The position numbers were made by a program, and so were the translations under genes. Positions 1 to 12,600 of a stretch of DNA of 64,000 nucleotides are shown here, piece by piece. The stretch is from Phoronis australis (lineage: Eukaryota; Phoronida; Phoronidae). The DNA lies in contig NMRA01000794.1 in the NCBI GenBank assembly GCA_002633005.1, positions 58,224 to 122,223 of the forward strand, written 5' to 3'. Every line of letters starts with the position of its first letter. Within the stretch, counting starts at the first letter, position 1. Under the pieces are notes generated by a model. It had not been told where the DNA came from. It did no database searches and was given only the letters and a program-made list of their open reading frames with translations.

Positions 1-1185
1 TTAGATTCGTGCATCATGACGCCAGATACACAATATCTAGAGCTATCGAAAGGCATAGGCTTAAAGTATTTTCTCCCAAAAAGTGTTATAAATGTCTTAC
101 AGTTTGTTTTTTTCAGTAAGCGTACATGTAATTAGTCAAAATCCACCGTTGGCGTCTAAATTACAGAAAACCTGTCATTCACATATGTTACCTAGCACGT
201 GGTTTACTGCAGCCACTCGCGCGAGAGCTTTATTTTTCCCATCAGCCTTGGGAACCACGGCCATTCCTACATGTGCTCATCTATCGGTTGCCTTGGTTAC
301 GAGTGCAATCACTTCCGTCTCCTCCATGCATTTCAGTTCCTCGCAAACTTTAGGCATCACCGTATTGTTGACAGAGAGTAGAAAAGATGTGGCTTGCTTT
401 TTTATGTATCATCGGGTTTAGCGATATAGATAAATAACCTACAGTATTGTAATTTGGCGTTGCACTTATTTCAGTTGAAATGACCGATTCACGGTCTTTT
501 CGTTAAACAATATCTTCGATCGCACTGCGTCTCATTACCTCTGACCGTAACCAGTTGACAATGTAAAACTGCTGATCTGACCTTACACGTGCGCCATCTA
601 CTGGTATTTTTTGTGCGAAATGTTCCCCTACAGTGTAGATGATACAACTACCGCCATCAAGTTTCATCAGATTTTTCAAGACGGAGAACTTTGGGCTCAT
701 GTAAACTCTCGCATGGTATTACACTTACATGGACATTGCAATCAAATTTGAGCTGGACAGCATTGTTACCGATCCGAAATGTCTTCTTCTATACATGGTT
801 TAGTCTCTATTTCATCAATTAGAGTGTCGAGGAAAACATAGTCGAACCTAACTCCAACCGTACAACAAAATTGTCCGAAGGGTTCCCTTTACTCGCATTA
901 CATACAGATAGCTTGACAGTTTGGGCATTGATCTACGAAGTGTCTAGCCTAACCTCCTAGCGAGCAACTTCTATTTTTCAGCTAAGGGATCAGAAGAGAT
1001 TTAACAACTGGTGAGGCTTTTTGAACTGTTATATTTTCTGGGTGGAACGCCATTTGCTCGTTCTTTCTTTTTTCCATTACCACTACTACAACTGCTGCTG
1101 CCCTCTATCGCTAGAACTACTCATTCAATAAATGCTACAGCAGCTTTAGCTCACGTTACAACACATTCCATGTTCTTGCGCTCAC
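1..1185. other. Left edge, possible unassigned 3' exons of the CUB gene
   Basis: Beyond the last supported CUB exon I see no clear further domain. On the minus strand two short open stretches look protein-like: about 435-285, containing MPKVCEELKCMEETEVIALV and ending at a stop, and about 870-780, containing FDYVFLDTLIDEIETKPC. Neither joins in phase with a convincing splice site, so they are not called. Confidence 0.3.
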
Positions 1186-1337
1186 CTCCACTGCTGGAAG
1201 AAGTTGGGGTAACGGAAATTACTTCAAAGTGTAGCTTGAATCCTGGGTAGCCAAGAGAATTGTCTGTTACAAACGCTAGAATTATGTTGCCCCAGCCAAC
1301 TGTCATGACAGGTATTGTAGCGTGAGTGTCGCAGAGT
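1186..1337 (-). CDS. CUB gene exon 5: end of CUB2 and Ser-rich linker
   Basis: Encodes RLCDTHATIPVM, NIILAFVTDNSLGYPGFKL and HFEVISVTPTSSSS. Acceptor TTCTTCAG, donor GTGAGC, phase 2 to phase 1. The linker suggests another domain follows. Confidence 0.9.
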
Positions 1338-3108
1338 CTGAAGAATTGTAGAACAGTGTGATTATCAAACGTAGCAATAATACTAACAACTACGGGTCAC
1401 ATAATGTGACCAATATATGACCTGTACGAAGAATTTTAATTCGTTTTACAAAAGAACAACTATCTTTACACAGGATATATATCTGCTGGATGCTGCGCAA
1501 CTCTTGCTTGTAAATTTTCGTAAGCAAAAATCCATATCGTTTTTTAATAAGCTAAATTGTATCTCTCCATTGAAGCTTAAGCAAAGCCCTCATTTCGTCT
1601 GAAAAATGTCTATGCACACTTTCATATTACGCATATTTTCTTTCGCTTTGGGCTCTGCTGCTTGACAACAGATTATTCGGTGAGCTTCCCTTTCTATCGT
1701 AGAGCCTGTATTTTTTCCAGCTATTTCTTTCTTAAGTTCTCTTGTGCCTTCTGACACTTAAGTTGCGTATTACCGACATCAGTCGGGTATTACCGAACAT
1801 CTGCCGAAAATCACGAGTATTTTTGATATAATTACCTGAAGTTACCATCAGGTAGGTTGAATAACTTAGATCTACATGTATCTGTTGACATCGAAATGGC
1901 ACGGGTGTGCGTGCAATTAGTAGTTTAAAGTTTTCATGCAATCACCACACGTTTTGCACCAGTTGTTGCCGCCAAATAAAAAATAAAAAGGTGAGGCAAA
2001 CCCTTACACTTGTATTACCTTCTAATCACTGTACCGTTCACCATCACCTCCAAGTAATCGTATTTGCATTTCAGTCCTTCCACTTTGAATGTCGTGTTGG
2101 ACCACAGACGAAAAACTGCCGATTCCGGGACACTAAACGTCCACATACACAGTTTATTGGAGGGATAATCAGATGGATAATTAGGCGATAGCATGTTGCC
2201 TGTTTTGTACGGATGAATTAGCCCGTAGTGACTAGAGCAGGTGCTGTCTCCGTCTTAAAAGATAATTTCATAAATTATTAAAGGACATCGCAGCAAAATA
2301 CCAATACAATTAGATATCACATCGTGCATATACCCTGCCGAGAACTGAGTTCACATAGACAATGACAAAAATTAGTGATACCCTAGTCATATACGAGGAC
2401 ATAAAATCTTAATCATAATGCCAGTAGAAATACATGTACATGTAAGTGTTCGCCTCCAATGAGGTCTCATAGTCAGAAATTTCCGCTCGTTCACGCGCCT
2501 TGGACCTGCCTCATAAAATTCTTCTCTCACGAATGCTAAACGTCTCACCGCATAAACGGAATTTACATCGATCCCTAAAGATTATTCAAATTTAGCAGAT
2601 CAACCCTCGTCATTCACATCGTCTCTCAGACCCAGTGCGCTCGCTTTGAAGGCCGTCCCTTCTCGCACGACTTCACGTAACCTAAAACAACATCTCGCAA
2701 CTGTGTTGGCCAGATCAATCTAGTTTGATTGCAGCATTCGTTTGACTCACATCACTAGAACGATTGAGTCGTTTAGCGGGACTTAAAATGCATGGGCAGG
2801 ATATAATGCTCAAGATTAAGGTTGGTCTGTGGGCAAGTGAAGAGACGCGTCAGTCAACCAAGTTCGCCTCCCACTGATAACCACCACCCCCAATTGATCA
2901 GTCCGCCTTTGGGAGCCACTCCACCATTGCCAGCTATATTTTAGACAAATCTCTGGTCCTAGGCAACGGTCTCCAAGAAATATCGGGCAAGCCTCCTCAG
3001 TCCACGCCATGTTTGTGTCATCCCAATCGTTTGGCACGCAACCTAGCTTCGTTAGTTTCACCTCATCCCCNTTTTCAAGATTAAACTGTCATCAGGAACC
3101 CTCCCCCC

Positions 3109-3144
<36 letters not shown>

Positions 3145-6100
3145 CACCAATGTTCTCCCAACCCAGTCAGTTTCATAATCAAACCCGATGTAAAGAGTAC
3201 ATGTATGTCAACACAACGGTAGTAAATAAACCAAAAGACATACGCGTGGAATGCAAATCGCTTAAAGTGATAATCTACATTTACTGCACCAAACATGTTA
3301 ATAGACAAACTGACGCTGTTTTCTAAATCTGTCGAATTCGGATAACTGAATTCGCGTATTCGACGATTATTATATTTATTTATTGTTTCTCGAGATGTGT
3401 TACCTTTGGTGGTGACATTGAATGAAGCTGAGAACCCCTCGAATTGGCTTGCACTGTCAGATGTAAATGATATTTCAATCGATCCCGAGTCGACAGTTTT
3501 GGAAAACGGGACATCTTCTTGTCCGCATAACCTGCAGAGAAGAATGCACCTACATGTACACATGTGATGTCATTGAAGAGATGAAGTCCTCATTTACTAA
3601 GATGCAGTGATGAGATATGTGGATACGTAATCATAAAATCTTACTAAGTCCTATTTAGAAAATACATTTACATGTACATGTACATCTTATGTGTCCTGGA
3701 ATATTTACATTTTGGCTTTCCGTACTAAGTGTAAGATTCGTAGTACACAAGCACAAGTCTTGAACACAGAAAAAGGCGAAAACCTTTACAGAAGCTTTTC
3801 TGTTATTGTATTTAGTTTTACATTTCAAAATTCTTGAATTTCAAATGCTTATTACGTATTAAGCTTTCCCTTAACTGAGTTCAGGCTAGTACATTGTAGC
3901 TTGTAAAAAACTTCGAATAACATACATGTAACTACAGAAACGATATTTTAAAAATATCTGTTGGCAATAACAGAATATTATTCGTAGTTCAATAATGGTA
4001 ATTGTGACTACGATTGTTGTGCACTTACTTGTACTTTTGTTGGCCATTTCTCAAGATTTTCACCACGTCGTAATTGCATGAGTAAGAATGCTCCAGATGA
4101 AATTTGCTTTCGAATACGACGACAAGCTTGTGGTAGGCTGGTACAGTAAACTTCCATGAAATCGACGTGTCTGGAGGATAATTTGACGGAAAATTTGGCG
4201 ACGAAAATCTGCCGCTTGATTGATTTCCAAATGTAACTTCTGTGGCTGAAACGATATGAAAAACACTCACTGTGGTGATGTATTTCAGACTGTGAATAGA
4301 ACGCATTGTAGGGCTATCCGTTGTCTCAAACTCAGTAATTTACTGTACACGTATGTGTGTACGGTGCCTGTCTCGTTAGCCATAGTAAACACCAAGCCAA
4401 TACTAACGGTGTGTGTGGTTTACTCATTTGCGATCTACCAAATGGTTACTAAGTTGCCGCATTCCAGGTACTCTGCGACAATCGTACTCAGCGGTTGCAC
4501 TTCCTTGTACAATATGGCTCTCGGAGGTGCTAGAAAGCAGCCGACATAAATAACTTCGGCCTATTTTGTCGTCCAATACTTCCAGCTGCCTACATTTCTC
4601 AGGCCTCTAGCGTTGCTCGGGTATTTTCGATCAAGCTCGTCGATTGAGTCATCATGTCTCAATACTATGCATCAACAAGCTATTTTTCATTGGATCTGTG
4701 ATACATGTAGCGATGCCACAGTCACACTTCGAACGCGTCATATCGGAAGAAAACAGAGAAAATATGGATATTGATGGGAGCAGCGTCGGTCTGGTGTCGA
4801 TGTCAAAATCTCTAATTGCTGCACCGTCAAGAAAAGAATCACGTCTCGGTGGACCGACTTCAAAACCATGGGGTCCTGTAGATTAGCAAGTCATTGTAAT
4901 GTGCATTTTGTCTGCCGATTTCAATTAGCTTTCTGACGTCTACGGCCACTACACGACGCATCGCAATCCTCGAACGATCCTTTGCTGAACGTTGTAGCGC
5001 TAGTTACCTACAGTGTATACCTATTTTTGTCGATGGAGGAGCATCAGTAATTCATCTTTGAAACATGATGGATCTGTCCTATCTGGCGGGAGAAGCCGAA
5101 CATCTTCGATATGTTATTTTTAAATATTACACAGTAAGACACAATGCCAATACTAATCCGATGTACATGTACCGGGACACAAAAAAACGGAGACAAAGCG
5201 TGAATACTTTGGCCTGCCAATGGCCAATGTTGAAACAAATATCAGGCGATGGCTGGAGCAGCGTTGAATTTGGATTCCATGTAAATGGCGTTTTTAACGT
5301 TGAAAATATGATGACATGACATTTTAAGGGAGTAAATTTAACGTGAACATCGTGCAAAAATGTCCAAGTGTCATATTTTGAATAAAGTTGCAAATTCACT
5401 TGCTTAAAAACATGACCCCGTTTAATGTGTCGGTTCGATAAGAAGGCTGAAACCCTATGGTGTAAGAGGTACAGTAGGCGAATCAGTTGATTGAAGAGTG
5501 GTCGGTGCTTCAGGGGATGGGACCGCCCTCTGTGAGTCTCTTTTGCAAATTGTTATTATCACTCCTCCGCTTTGTTTCTTTTCAAAACCCCTTGAATATG
5601 GTGCTTTAAAGCCCGTGCCACACCTTCACCTAAAACCGTCTACAGATTCTTTGCCTGAGCATTTGGTTATGCAAAATCGCTCAAAACTGTCGCTGTCTTC
5701 CTTTCCACGCGTCATCTACAACTGTTTGAAATACCTGAGGGATTTTTTGAGGAGTTGAACATTCTCCACGTCTAAGTCAGACACGCAGAAAAAAACAACT
5801 CAGTACTATTTTTCAATAAAATATCCCGTGCGTTCAGTTTTTTACGAGGTCTATGTCTTCAAATTTAGTAAAACTACATCGCATGTTTTTTGTGCTAAAG
5901 CGAGTCCTGCCATATAACCTCCCAATAATTCTACGAGTTAGAAAGCAGGCTATTACCCAAAAAAGTTCCTTTGTTCAATGAGATGATAGGCATATACTGA
6001 AGGTTCACATGTAAATCAAAGTTCATCGCATAATCAACCTTTTTTCAAATTGAATGTTATTTAAAATAATAAATGCCATTCAAATATTTTGTAATTTAGT

Positions 6101-9100
6101 CAATGTTATGAAACAACAACTTGTTCTATGTTGCGCAAACTATATCGAACTACTATGGTGACTGGAAATGCGTTTGGGTAATAGGTACATTTTTCTTGTT
6201 ATAATCATTGACGAGAACTAGAACGAAAGAAAACCCCGTTCTGCTTTGTAATCTCAGTAGAAATCCAGGATAATGTACTTCCAGCAGTAATAGAGACGCT
6301 GACCACTAGCTTTTTGCTGCGCAGTGACTGACCTATCGCCATGATCAGAACGCAGCATTCTTTACACACCGTCTGCGTTTCCAAGTCGCCATTTTACCCG
6401 AAAAACAATACGTTGTCGATAAAGCTTATTTTAGTCTATCAGTAGCGGATCTAGGATATCACAAGGGGTTCCCAACATTTTGTCTGTCAACATTTGCTGA
6501 AAGCACGATTGTAGATGCGCCAAAGTACCGAATAGAGGGAGGACGGGAGGGGGTTTGCCTCCTCCCGCCCAGGAAAATTTTCGGTTTTTTCCTCTAAAAA
6601 TCAAGCATTTTCGTTTATTACCGAAGTATTTTCCAACAAAAAATACCCAAAAAGAAAGAAAAACACGGAGAAAGTGCCACACAGTATCACGGACTTAAAA
6701 TCACGACCTGGCGCATAGAGCGCGCGTGACTCACCACTGCACCACCACGATTTAAAGTGTAAATTGCAAGGTCTAAGTATGTTAAATTGTAATAATATTT
6801 TCAAGATATTGTTAGTTGGATATATCTTCTTCCAATTATCATGTTATTGTGTCTGTAGTTACGTTAAAAAGCGAAAAAATCCGCGAAAAGTTGACCTTTG
6901 ACACCGTGACATGGTGTTGGGGAACACAAACTAGATCAATATCCCACAATGCAGTTTACCGCCCATACAAAACAGTGGAAGACGAACAAGGAGCGTTCAA
7001 TCTTGGCGTGATTTAGACATGGTACATCGGTGTGTGTGCGCCAACTGTGCTAACACCAGCCAGGTGGAAGGCGTGACCCTATTTAGGTTTCCCAAAGACA
7101 AGCATCTGGCCGCGAAATGGCACGTTTTCGTGTGCACTGCTCGTCATTGNNNNNNNNNNNNNNNNNNNNNNNNNNNNNNNNNNNNNNNNNNNNNNNNNNN
7201 NNNNNNNNNNNNNNNNNNNNNNNNNNNNNNNNNNNNNNNNNNNNNNNNNNNNNNNNNNNNNNNNNNNNNNNNNNNNNNNNNNNNNNNNNNNNNNNNNNNN
7301 NNNNNNNNNNNNNNNNNNNNNNNNNNNNNNNNNNNNNNNNNNNNNNNNNNNNNNNNNNNNNNNNNNNNNNNNNNNNNNNNNNNNNNNNNNNNNNNNNNNN
7401 NNNNNNNNNNNNNNNNNNNNNNNNNNNNNNNNNNNNNNNNNNNNNNNNNNNNNNNNNNNNNNNNNNNNNNNAGAGCGCCTGGGAGTGACCGGTAAAGCTA
7501 CTGAACTTAAAATTAAAAAAGACCAAGTAGTAATTCGCGGTAGTATGATGCATATTTATAATATTCTTACCAGTCACTAACATTCTGTCGCAACTCCTGC
7601 GCACCTTCTGCCCGTTGATATTCACTGCACGAACCGGCTGGGGCTGGATCGTCGACAACCGGAGCAAGGGAAACGGTTCTACTAGAGAGAAGGTGTGAGC
7701 ACAAATTCAACGGTTCCTATGGGGTCTGTCGCCTCCTCCTCCACATCCGAAACGTCAGAATCGTCTGAAAACTCCACCTGACCCTCCCTGTATCTTTCAA
7801 AATATTCTTCATCTACGCTGCTGTACTCACTGGGATCCATATTGTTTTCTTTGTGTTCCCCAACACCACGTCACAGATGTGTAACGAAGGAAAATGGCGC
7901 CGTTTCTATTTTCCGTTACAACAATGGCGTTACAACGCCACGGCAACAAATATGTAAATAACTTTTTATAGCGACGTACAATTCAGTTAATATTAAGAAT
8001 ATAGCAATAATAATTATAAACATGAATTTAGAGCATATTGTTGTTCAGATTGGTTGAGACCTTGCAATTTACACTTTAATTCTTAATTATATACCAACAT
8101 ACCTACTTGTTTATAGTCCAGAGCGTTTGCGCGCGAAACCTCCTTCTTTTTGTAATGCTTATTACATGATTTATATTTTGTGATATCAGTTCATAACAAA
8201 TTTGCTGTATGTAAAGTAGTCTTCAATTGTCCAAAAGACCAAATCCGTTTTTGTGTTGGCAATAATGACGCGATTGCTTTGGAAATCGTCTTAAGATAAG
8301 GTGTGACAAAGAGAGAATTATGAGTTTCTGAGTGATTTACTGAGGCTTCGATTGAAATTCTTACCAGCAGCTTCTGTTTTTTATCAACACTCAGATTCCA
8401 TTTTCTTTAAAAAGGGAGTAATTTTCTTCATTGCACAGTGGAGCGACGGAAACGGAGTCGTAGTGTCCAGCGCCACTGCCGGTCGCCTGGGATATCGCAG
8501 GAGAGCCTATACTTAGCCATAGTTCCGTTACGATTGCGCCGTGATTCGAACTTGAAACTTGAAATTGGATATGAAACCCCCCCCCCGCCCCCACCCCCCA
8601 AACACTTAAACTGCACACATTTACATCTTGTTTCAGGCGTAGAATTTTCATTACCGGGGTTAATTAATAAACTTATCATTTCCCGACGCTCTTGCTGTTT
8701 TATTTTTTGCAGCAGCAGCGGGGGGGGAGGGAGCGGGACCCATGGTCCCCTGCTAATCCACCTATATCTATAGCCCAAAAATTGTGCGATAAGGTAGAAT
8801 GGTGAAACGCTCTTGCTATGGCGTGTGTACTTCTGACAGCCGTTATGCAGCTCGACAAAATATCCCCTCACTTTTTGGGCATTCCCTAAGAGAAAAGTGA
8901 TGTCGAATGTGTAAACGATGGATCAAACTGTTTGGACGGCCACACGACACATGAGAACCTAAACTTAACAATGTTGCTGGATTACTCGAATATTAAATAC
9001 AAATATAATTGTTCAAATATACGCACTATCAGTTTGGTTGCTATAGTGTAGGCCTATCTGATTTTGACTCCGGAGTTTCACTCGTCTGGGCTCCTTTGTT

Positions 9101-11677
9101 CCGGCATCTACTGGATCCCAGCACTAGTCTAGCCGTAGTCCCCGGAATTTGTTGTTTTTGAGTTTTTTTTTAATGTTTTTCATTTATTTCGACCTATAAT
9201 GGACATCGTTTTGCTTCGTAGCAGAGGTACATTTTTTGTTATTCATATACTCGTGGCGTTCAACTGAATATCTCACCAAAATTGAGATTCGATCGGCGCA
9301 TGCAGGGAGGGGCACCACTGAAATTAATGAATTCAGAGCCTCCTTCGAGCTGCCATCACGAAAATATAAACAATTGAATTACTTTTGGATGAGAACCTCT
9401 AGTATACACTACTCCTGTAGAGGTACGTTGAACTCATTCTGTACATGTTCAAACATGATACCTGGATGTATCAAGTCTTAAAAAACAATTGTAGTTATTT
9501 TTGTAAATGGCCATTTGTGCCATTGCACCAGACTTGTCATATGTTGAACCCAAACCACAGGTTTGTGATCACGCTACATGTACATGTACTTTTTAAATTA
9601 AATCAAAACATCCTTTATGCAATCAAACTACAAAAAAAATTCATCAGAAGGTTGGCCTAATTTAAACGTTTTAATGCTGCACTGAATTACGGCCAATTCC
9701 ATTACTTAATTTTATTCAGGACACAGCCCTAGACCTAACGGTGCTAACTGTTTGAATAGCACAAGAGGAGCTTGTACTTCTGCTATGAACCCAACATTTA
9801 TCAATCAAAATATTTCGCTGGAAGACTAGAAAATTATAAACAGTGCTATCGACTCGACTTACTTTACTAGGGAAATCTCATCAGTTGTGGCCTACTTTTC
9901 ATTTGGCTTAATTTAGCAGACGACAGCATAAAAATATTGGCGGATCTTCACGGATTTTGTTCGAAATATCCTGAAATCTATGGCATCTTACAGATATCGC
10001 GACTGCATGGTACAAACCCAGCTTTACATGAACATTTTGCATCAGTGGCCTTGTCATTTTTCAGGTGAAGTGAACCCCGTGAAGGGTTCTTCGGATTTTC
10101 GCTGGTTCCGAAATACTTTTCCTTGAACACTTATTTTTCATCGTCACCTACACAAATTCCCAAATCATGAACGTACGATCCTCACTTGAAAAGCATCGGC
10201 TGTTGTCTTTGTCGAAGTGTTTTCGGAAAGTGCAAAAACAGTCATCGATTCCACCAGGAACGCCGTTTAGCGGCAGTGTATTTGCCTCTGACATCTTGTT
10301 TGTTTGTTTGTTTGTTTGTTTGTTTGTTTGTATGGTGTCACGTGACTTTTCTCAAGGGGGTGGAGCTTGTGTATCCGGGCGACAGACTTGTTCTTTGATG
10401 GTGTGATATTAAAGCCTAACTGCAACGGAGTTTGTTTATTTAGATGTACAGTATTAGGCTAACCAGACAGTCCCAGCAAAGCTTTAGTAAAATAAGAATA
10501 AAGCAAAGGTAAGCACGTCAAATGATAAGTGAAGCTGCCATTACGTGCCATGCTGCGTTATCGCGAGATCCCAGCACAAACAACAAAAGGTTGTATTGAA
10601 TAGGGGTATGAATAGAACACCATTGCGTGCGGGTATTATTCGCAGCTGTTTGAATTAAAAAGTGATTTTCGCGGTGACGTAAACAATCGCAAGCTAGAAC
10701 GCCTAGAACAGTTCGTTACACTTGGGGCACTAGTGGGCTTAGAGCATTGCTCTTTACATACTGTAGGAATCAAATTTACATACGTTACCGTTGGAGATAG
10801 GCTTGAAGGGCTAATCCACTTACGAGCTCAAGTGTCCAAAATGAAGTGCAGGTGCAAATCCTACATGTATGAAATGACATTTGAGCACGAATGAGGACTG
10901 TGGATTCCCGCAAGATGAGTTGAAAATTTCCTGTAATGTCGAGCTTAATCTCGTTTTGCTAGATAGACGAGGATGGGTTTGCATTCAAAAGCACTTAGTT
11001 ATTCGTGTTTTTTCCTTGATGATTTCAACCATACACCTAGAATTCTAGTTATATCACCATTAGAGTTGGGTTAGTTAATAAAATTACTTGCAAAGTATCA
11101 AACTTATTGAATGGTCTCTGATATACAGATGAACAAATTCGTTTTCGGAAATGAAAAAATTGTGGTATTTGAAAAAAGCACTATAATCTTCTAGAAAAAA
11201 TAATTATAATAACAGTACATCATGGAAGATTTGAAGTTTAATTATTACCGGAACACCGTGATGTCGGACATAATGCATGGACTATGAAATGGCATGCGCT
11301 CACGCTTGCGACTACATGAAGGTCACGTGGTTGGTCAGCTCAGATGTCTTTGAACAGAAACTTTAACTAAAATCGGGTTCACGTAAAACTAATAGGATTT
11401 CGGATAAAAATAAACCTCATTATCGCAGGATTATTTTCTTTGCAATTCTGTTAAACTATGTGCACTTTATTCCTACCCCATTGCCCCCCGCCTCCTCCTC
11501 ATGAGTGTTAAGCACTGTTAGTTTATAATTAACACATTCTTAAGTATATTCGCGATATAACAAAAACAGATATTCATACCTACAACACTTACCGCTGCAA
11601 ACCTGCCCAATAATACCCTGGACAATACAAAATGCTGCGCAGAAAAGAAATGTCCTCTGTGCTCGCCCTGAAGCCAT
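1186..11677 (-). CDS. Secreted CUB-domain protein, 5' five exons (gene-level entry, 3' end not found)
   Basis: Five phase-compatible exons give about 272 residues: a signal peptide, CUB1 (about 27-140), CUB2 (about 150-262) and a Ser/Thr-rich linker (TPTSSSSGG). CUB domains bind protein or carbohydrate partners outside the cell. CUB2 has all four usual cysteines. CUB1 has Ile57 where the second cysteine should stand (ISW instead of CxW), so its first disulphide is probably missing. The last exon ends in phase 1, so more exons must follow toward or beyond position 1. Two CUBs alone do not identify the protein (candidates include CUB-repeat, protease or receptor families). Extra exons in the long first intron are possible. 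Confidence 0.8.
2019..2253 (-). CDS. CUB gene exon 4: first two-thirds of CUB2
   Basis: Encodes TCSSHYGLI, MLSPNYPSDYPSNKLCMWTF and CKYDYLEVMVNGTVIRR. Acceptor TTTTAAG, donor GTAATA. This donor was chosen over an upstream GTACAG because only it gives the phase needed by the next exon and keeps the residues before RLCD. Confidence 0.92.
3071..3071. other. Single unresolved base
   Basis: One N lying 40 bp from a (CA)n tract, probably an unresolved sequencing position. Confidence 0.9.
3111..3142 (+). repeat. (CA)n microsatellite
   Basis: About 16 perfect CA units preceded by a run of C. It lies in the intron between CUB exons 3 and 4. Confidence 0.95.
3404..3531 (-). CDS. CUB gene exon 3: end of CUB1
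   Basis: Encodes LCGQEDVP, IEISFTSDSASQFEGFSASF and NVTTKG, the closing C-G, I.FTSD and GF...F blocks of a CUB domain. Acceptor CTGCAG, donor GTAACA, phase 2 to phase 1. Confidence 0.92.
4029..4245 (-). CDS. CUB gene exon 2: first two-thirds of CUB1
   Basis: Encodes SGRFSSPNFPSNYPPDTS, SWKFTVPAYHKLVVVFE and CNYDVVKILRNGQ, the standard SPNYP..YP, W.F and C.YD..... blocks of CUB. Acceptor TTTCAG, donor GTAAGT, phase 1 to phase 2. The cysteine two residues before Trp is replaced by Ile. Confidence 0.92.
4246..6430. other. Intronic, no recognised content
   Basis: First intron of the CUB gene. A few ORFs of 80-90 codons occur but show no family signature, and I see no repeat or RNA gene. Confidence 0.5.
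6435..6605. repeat. Dispersed repeat with GGAGGACGGGAGGGGG core
   Basis: The stretch opens GCGGATCTAGGAT and has a G-rich then C-rich core followed by GGAAAATTTT. The same order (G-rich block, TGCC, C-rich block, AAAATT) occurs near 18720 and 38440, so it is probably an old family member. Ends are uncertain. Confidence 0.45.
7019..7149 (+). CDS. THAP zinc-finger protein, N-terminal fragment cut by an assembly gap
   Basis: ATG at 7019 opens a frame containing MVHRCVCANCANTSQVEGV then LFRFPKDKHLAAKWHVF. Cys5-x4-Cys10, FRFPKD and the Trp of the AAKW block match the first half of a THAP domain, a DNA-binding C2CH zinc finger found in transcription factors and P-element-type transposases. The frame runs into the gap at 7150, so the second Cys-His pair and the rest are not visible. 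It could be a gene or a domesticated or mobile element. Confidence 0.7.
7150..7471. other. Assembly gap (322 N)
   Basis: A run of N separating a plus-strand THAP fragment from a minus-strand acidic ORF. Confidence 1.
7571..7840 (-). pseudogene. Acidic ORF and following exon resembling the start of P2X7-C-domain proteins
   Basis: ATG at 7840 starts MDPSEYSSVDEEYFERYREG, then an acidic stretch rich in Asp, Glu and Ser, closed by TAG at 7682. In another frame from about 7690 the reading continues with VVDDPAPAGSCSEY and ends NVSDW before a GTAAGA donor at 7570. Invertebrate proteins with the zinc-binding P2X7 C-terminal domain often have an acidic N-terminus and an 'N..W-C.C..C' start, and the missing C.C..C would lie in the gap. 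The frameshift may be a very small intron, an indel or decay. Family assignment is tentative. Confidence 0.4.
8811..8960 (+). pseudogene. Degenerate THAP-domain fragment
   Basis: Conceptual reading MVKRSCYGVCTSDSRYAARQ, then after a stop CKRWIKLFGRPHD. This matches a common invertebrate THAP type (VKRC.YG.C.SDSRY ... C.RWIK.CGRPHD), with the first zinc cysteine displaced by one residue, a cysteine near the end changed to Phe, and an internal stop. Non-functional. Confidence 0.6.
8961..10296. other. Intronic, nothing recognised
   Basis: AT-rich sequence inside the CUB gene's long first intron. One ACATGTACATGTAC palindrome lies near 9579. No gene, RNA or long repeat was seen. Confidence 0.5.
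10297..10331 (+). repeat. (TTTG)n microsatellite
   Basis: About eight TTTG units. Confidence 0.95.
10332..11592. other. Intronic, nothing recognised
   Basis: Unique-looking AT-rich sequence between the (TTTG)n tract and CUB exon 1. Confidence 0.5.
11593..11677 (-). CDS. CUB gene exon 1: signal peptide
   Basis: ATG at 11677; 28 codons plus one base, including TFLFCAAFCIVQGIIGQVCS, a signal peptide. Donor GTAAGT, phase 1, which joins exactly to the phase-1 entry of the first CUB exon at 4245, making an Ala codon. The 7.3-kb intron makes the link an inference. Confidence 0.62.
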
Positions 11678-12600
11678 TCCAATTTTAGACGAGTTATCCT
11701 CTTAGACGTTTTGACGCAAAATGGAGAAAGAGACAAATCAAACATTTGGTTAATAACTACCAGCAAGCAAGGCTCGCAAACTAATCAATGGACGACGGTC
11801 AAGCGGCGAATTGTATTGTCATGTTTAACATCACTTCAATGGCCAGACAGCTCATTGGGTAACTGGTATTTTATTGCAGAAGATGGACATTCAGAAAATC
11901 AATCATACAATTATTTTCGCTTTTCGCTCAATTAATATCATCAATAACTGATAATGCCATTTTACGGAGAGCGGAAACTTGTTTCGAACAGTCTTTCGCG
12001 CGGCGAAATCCTATCTGTGCTAGAGGCAAGAATTGTTAGTTTTTGTTGGCATTTACTTAATTTTCAACGAAGCGAAAAAAACAACCCAGTTTTTAGTATT
12101 TTAATTCTTGAATTATATATCTATCACGTAACTCAAGAGATATGAGAAAATCTGTTGTATATTTTCCGTCGATATTCTGACGCCTTTCGGAGCATTCGAT
12201 GTGTGAATCTTTCCATTACGCCAAGGCCAAGAGCAAAACAGCATCCAAAAAAAGGGGAAGATAAGCACAAAAACATAATTCCGTTCTTTTAAGTCGAGTG
12301 GCCGTTACGGTATGTTTTTATTTGTTCATCTTCTCGAAATAAATTTGCAGCTGGGATGAGATAAATGATGCGAGACTTTCGTTGCTGATCGCTTGGCCAA
12401 CCGTGCTTACATGGATTTTTGTTTACAATCCTTTTGCACCTTTCTGGATACAGAGCACAGAACCATGATTAAATTGATACGGGCGAGCGCTACTTTAATT
12501 GATGAGCGCAACGACATTCGGAAAAATCACAGTCAAGGTCCATATTTGGTGTCCACATTTAGTGAAAATGAAGCTTGTCATATAACTGTAAAAGCTGGGT
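11678..12600. other. 5' flank of the CUB gene, nothing recognised
   Basis: Upstream of the proposed CUB start. No TATA box or other element could be assigned with confidence. Confidence 0.4.
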
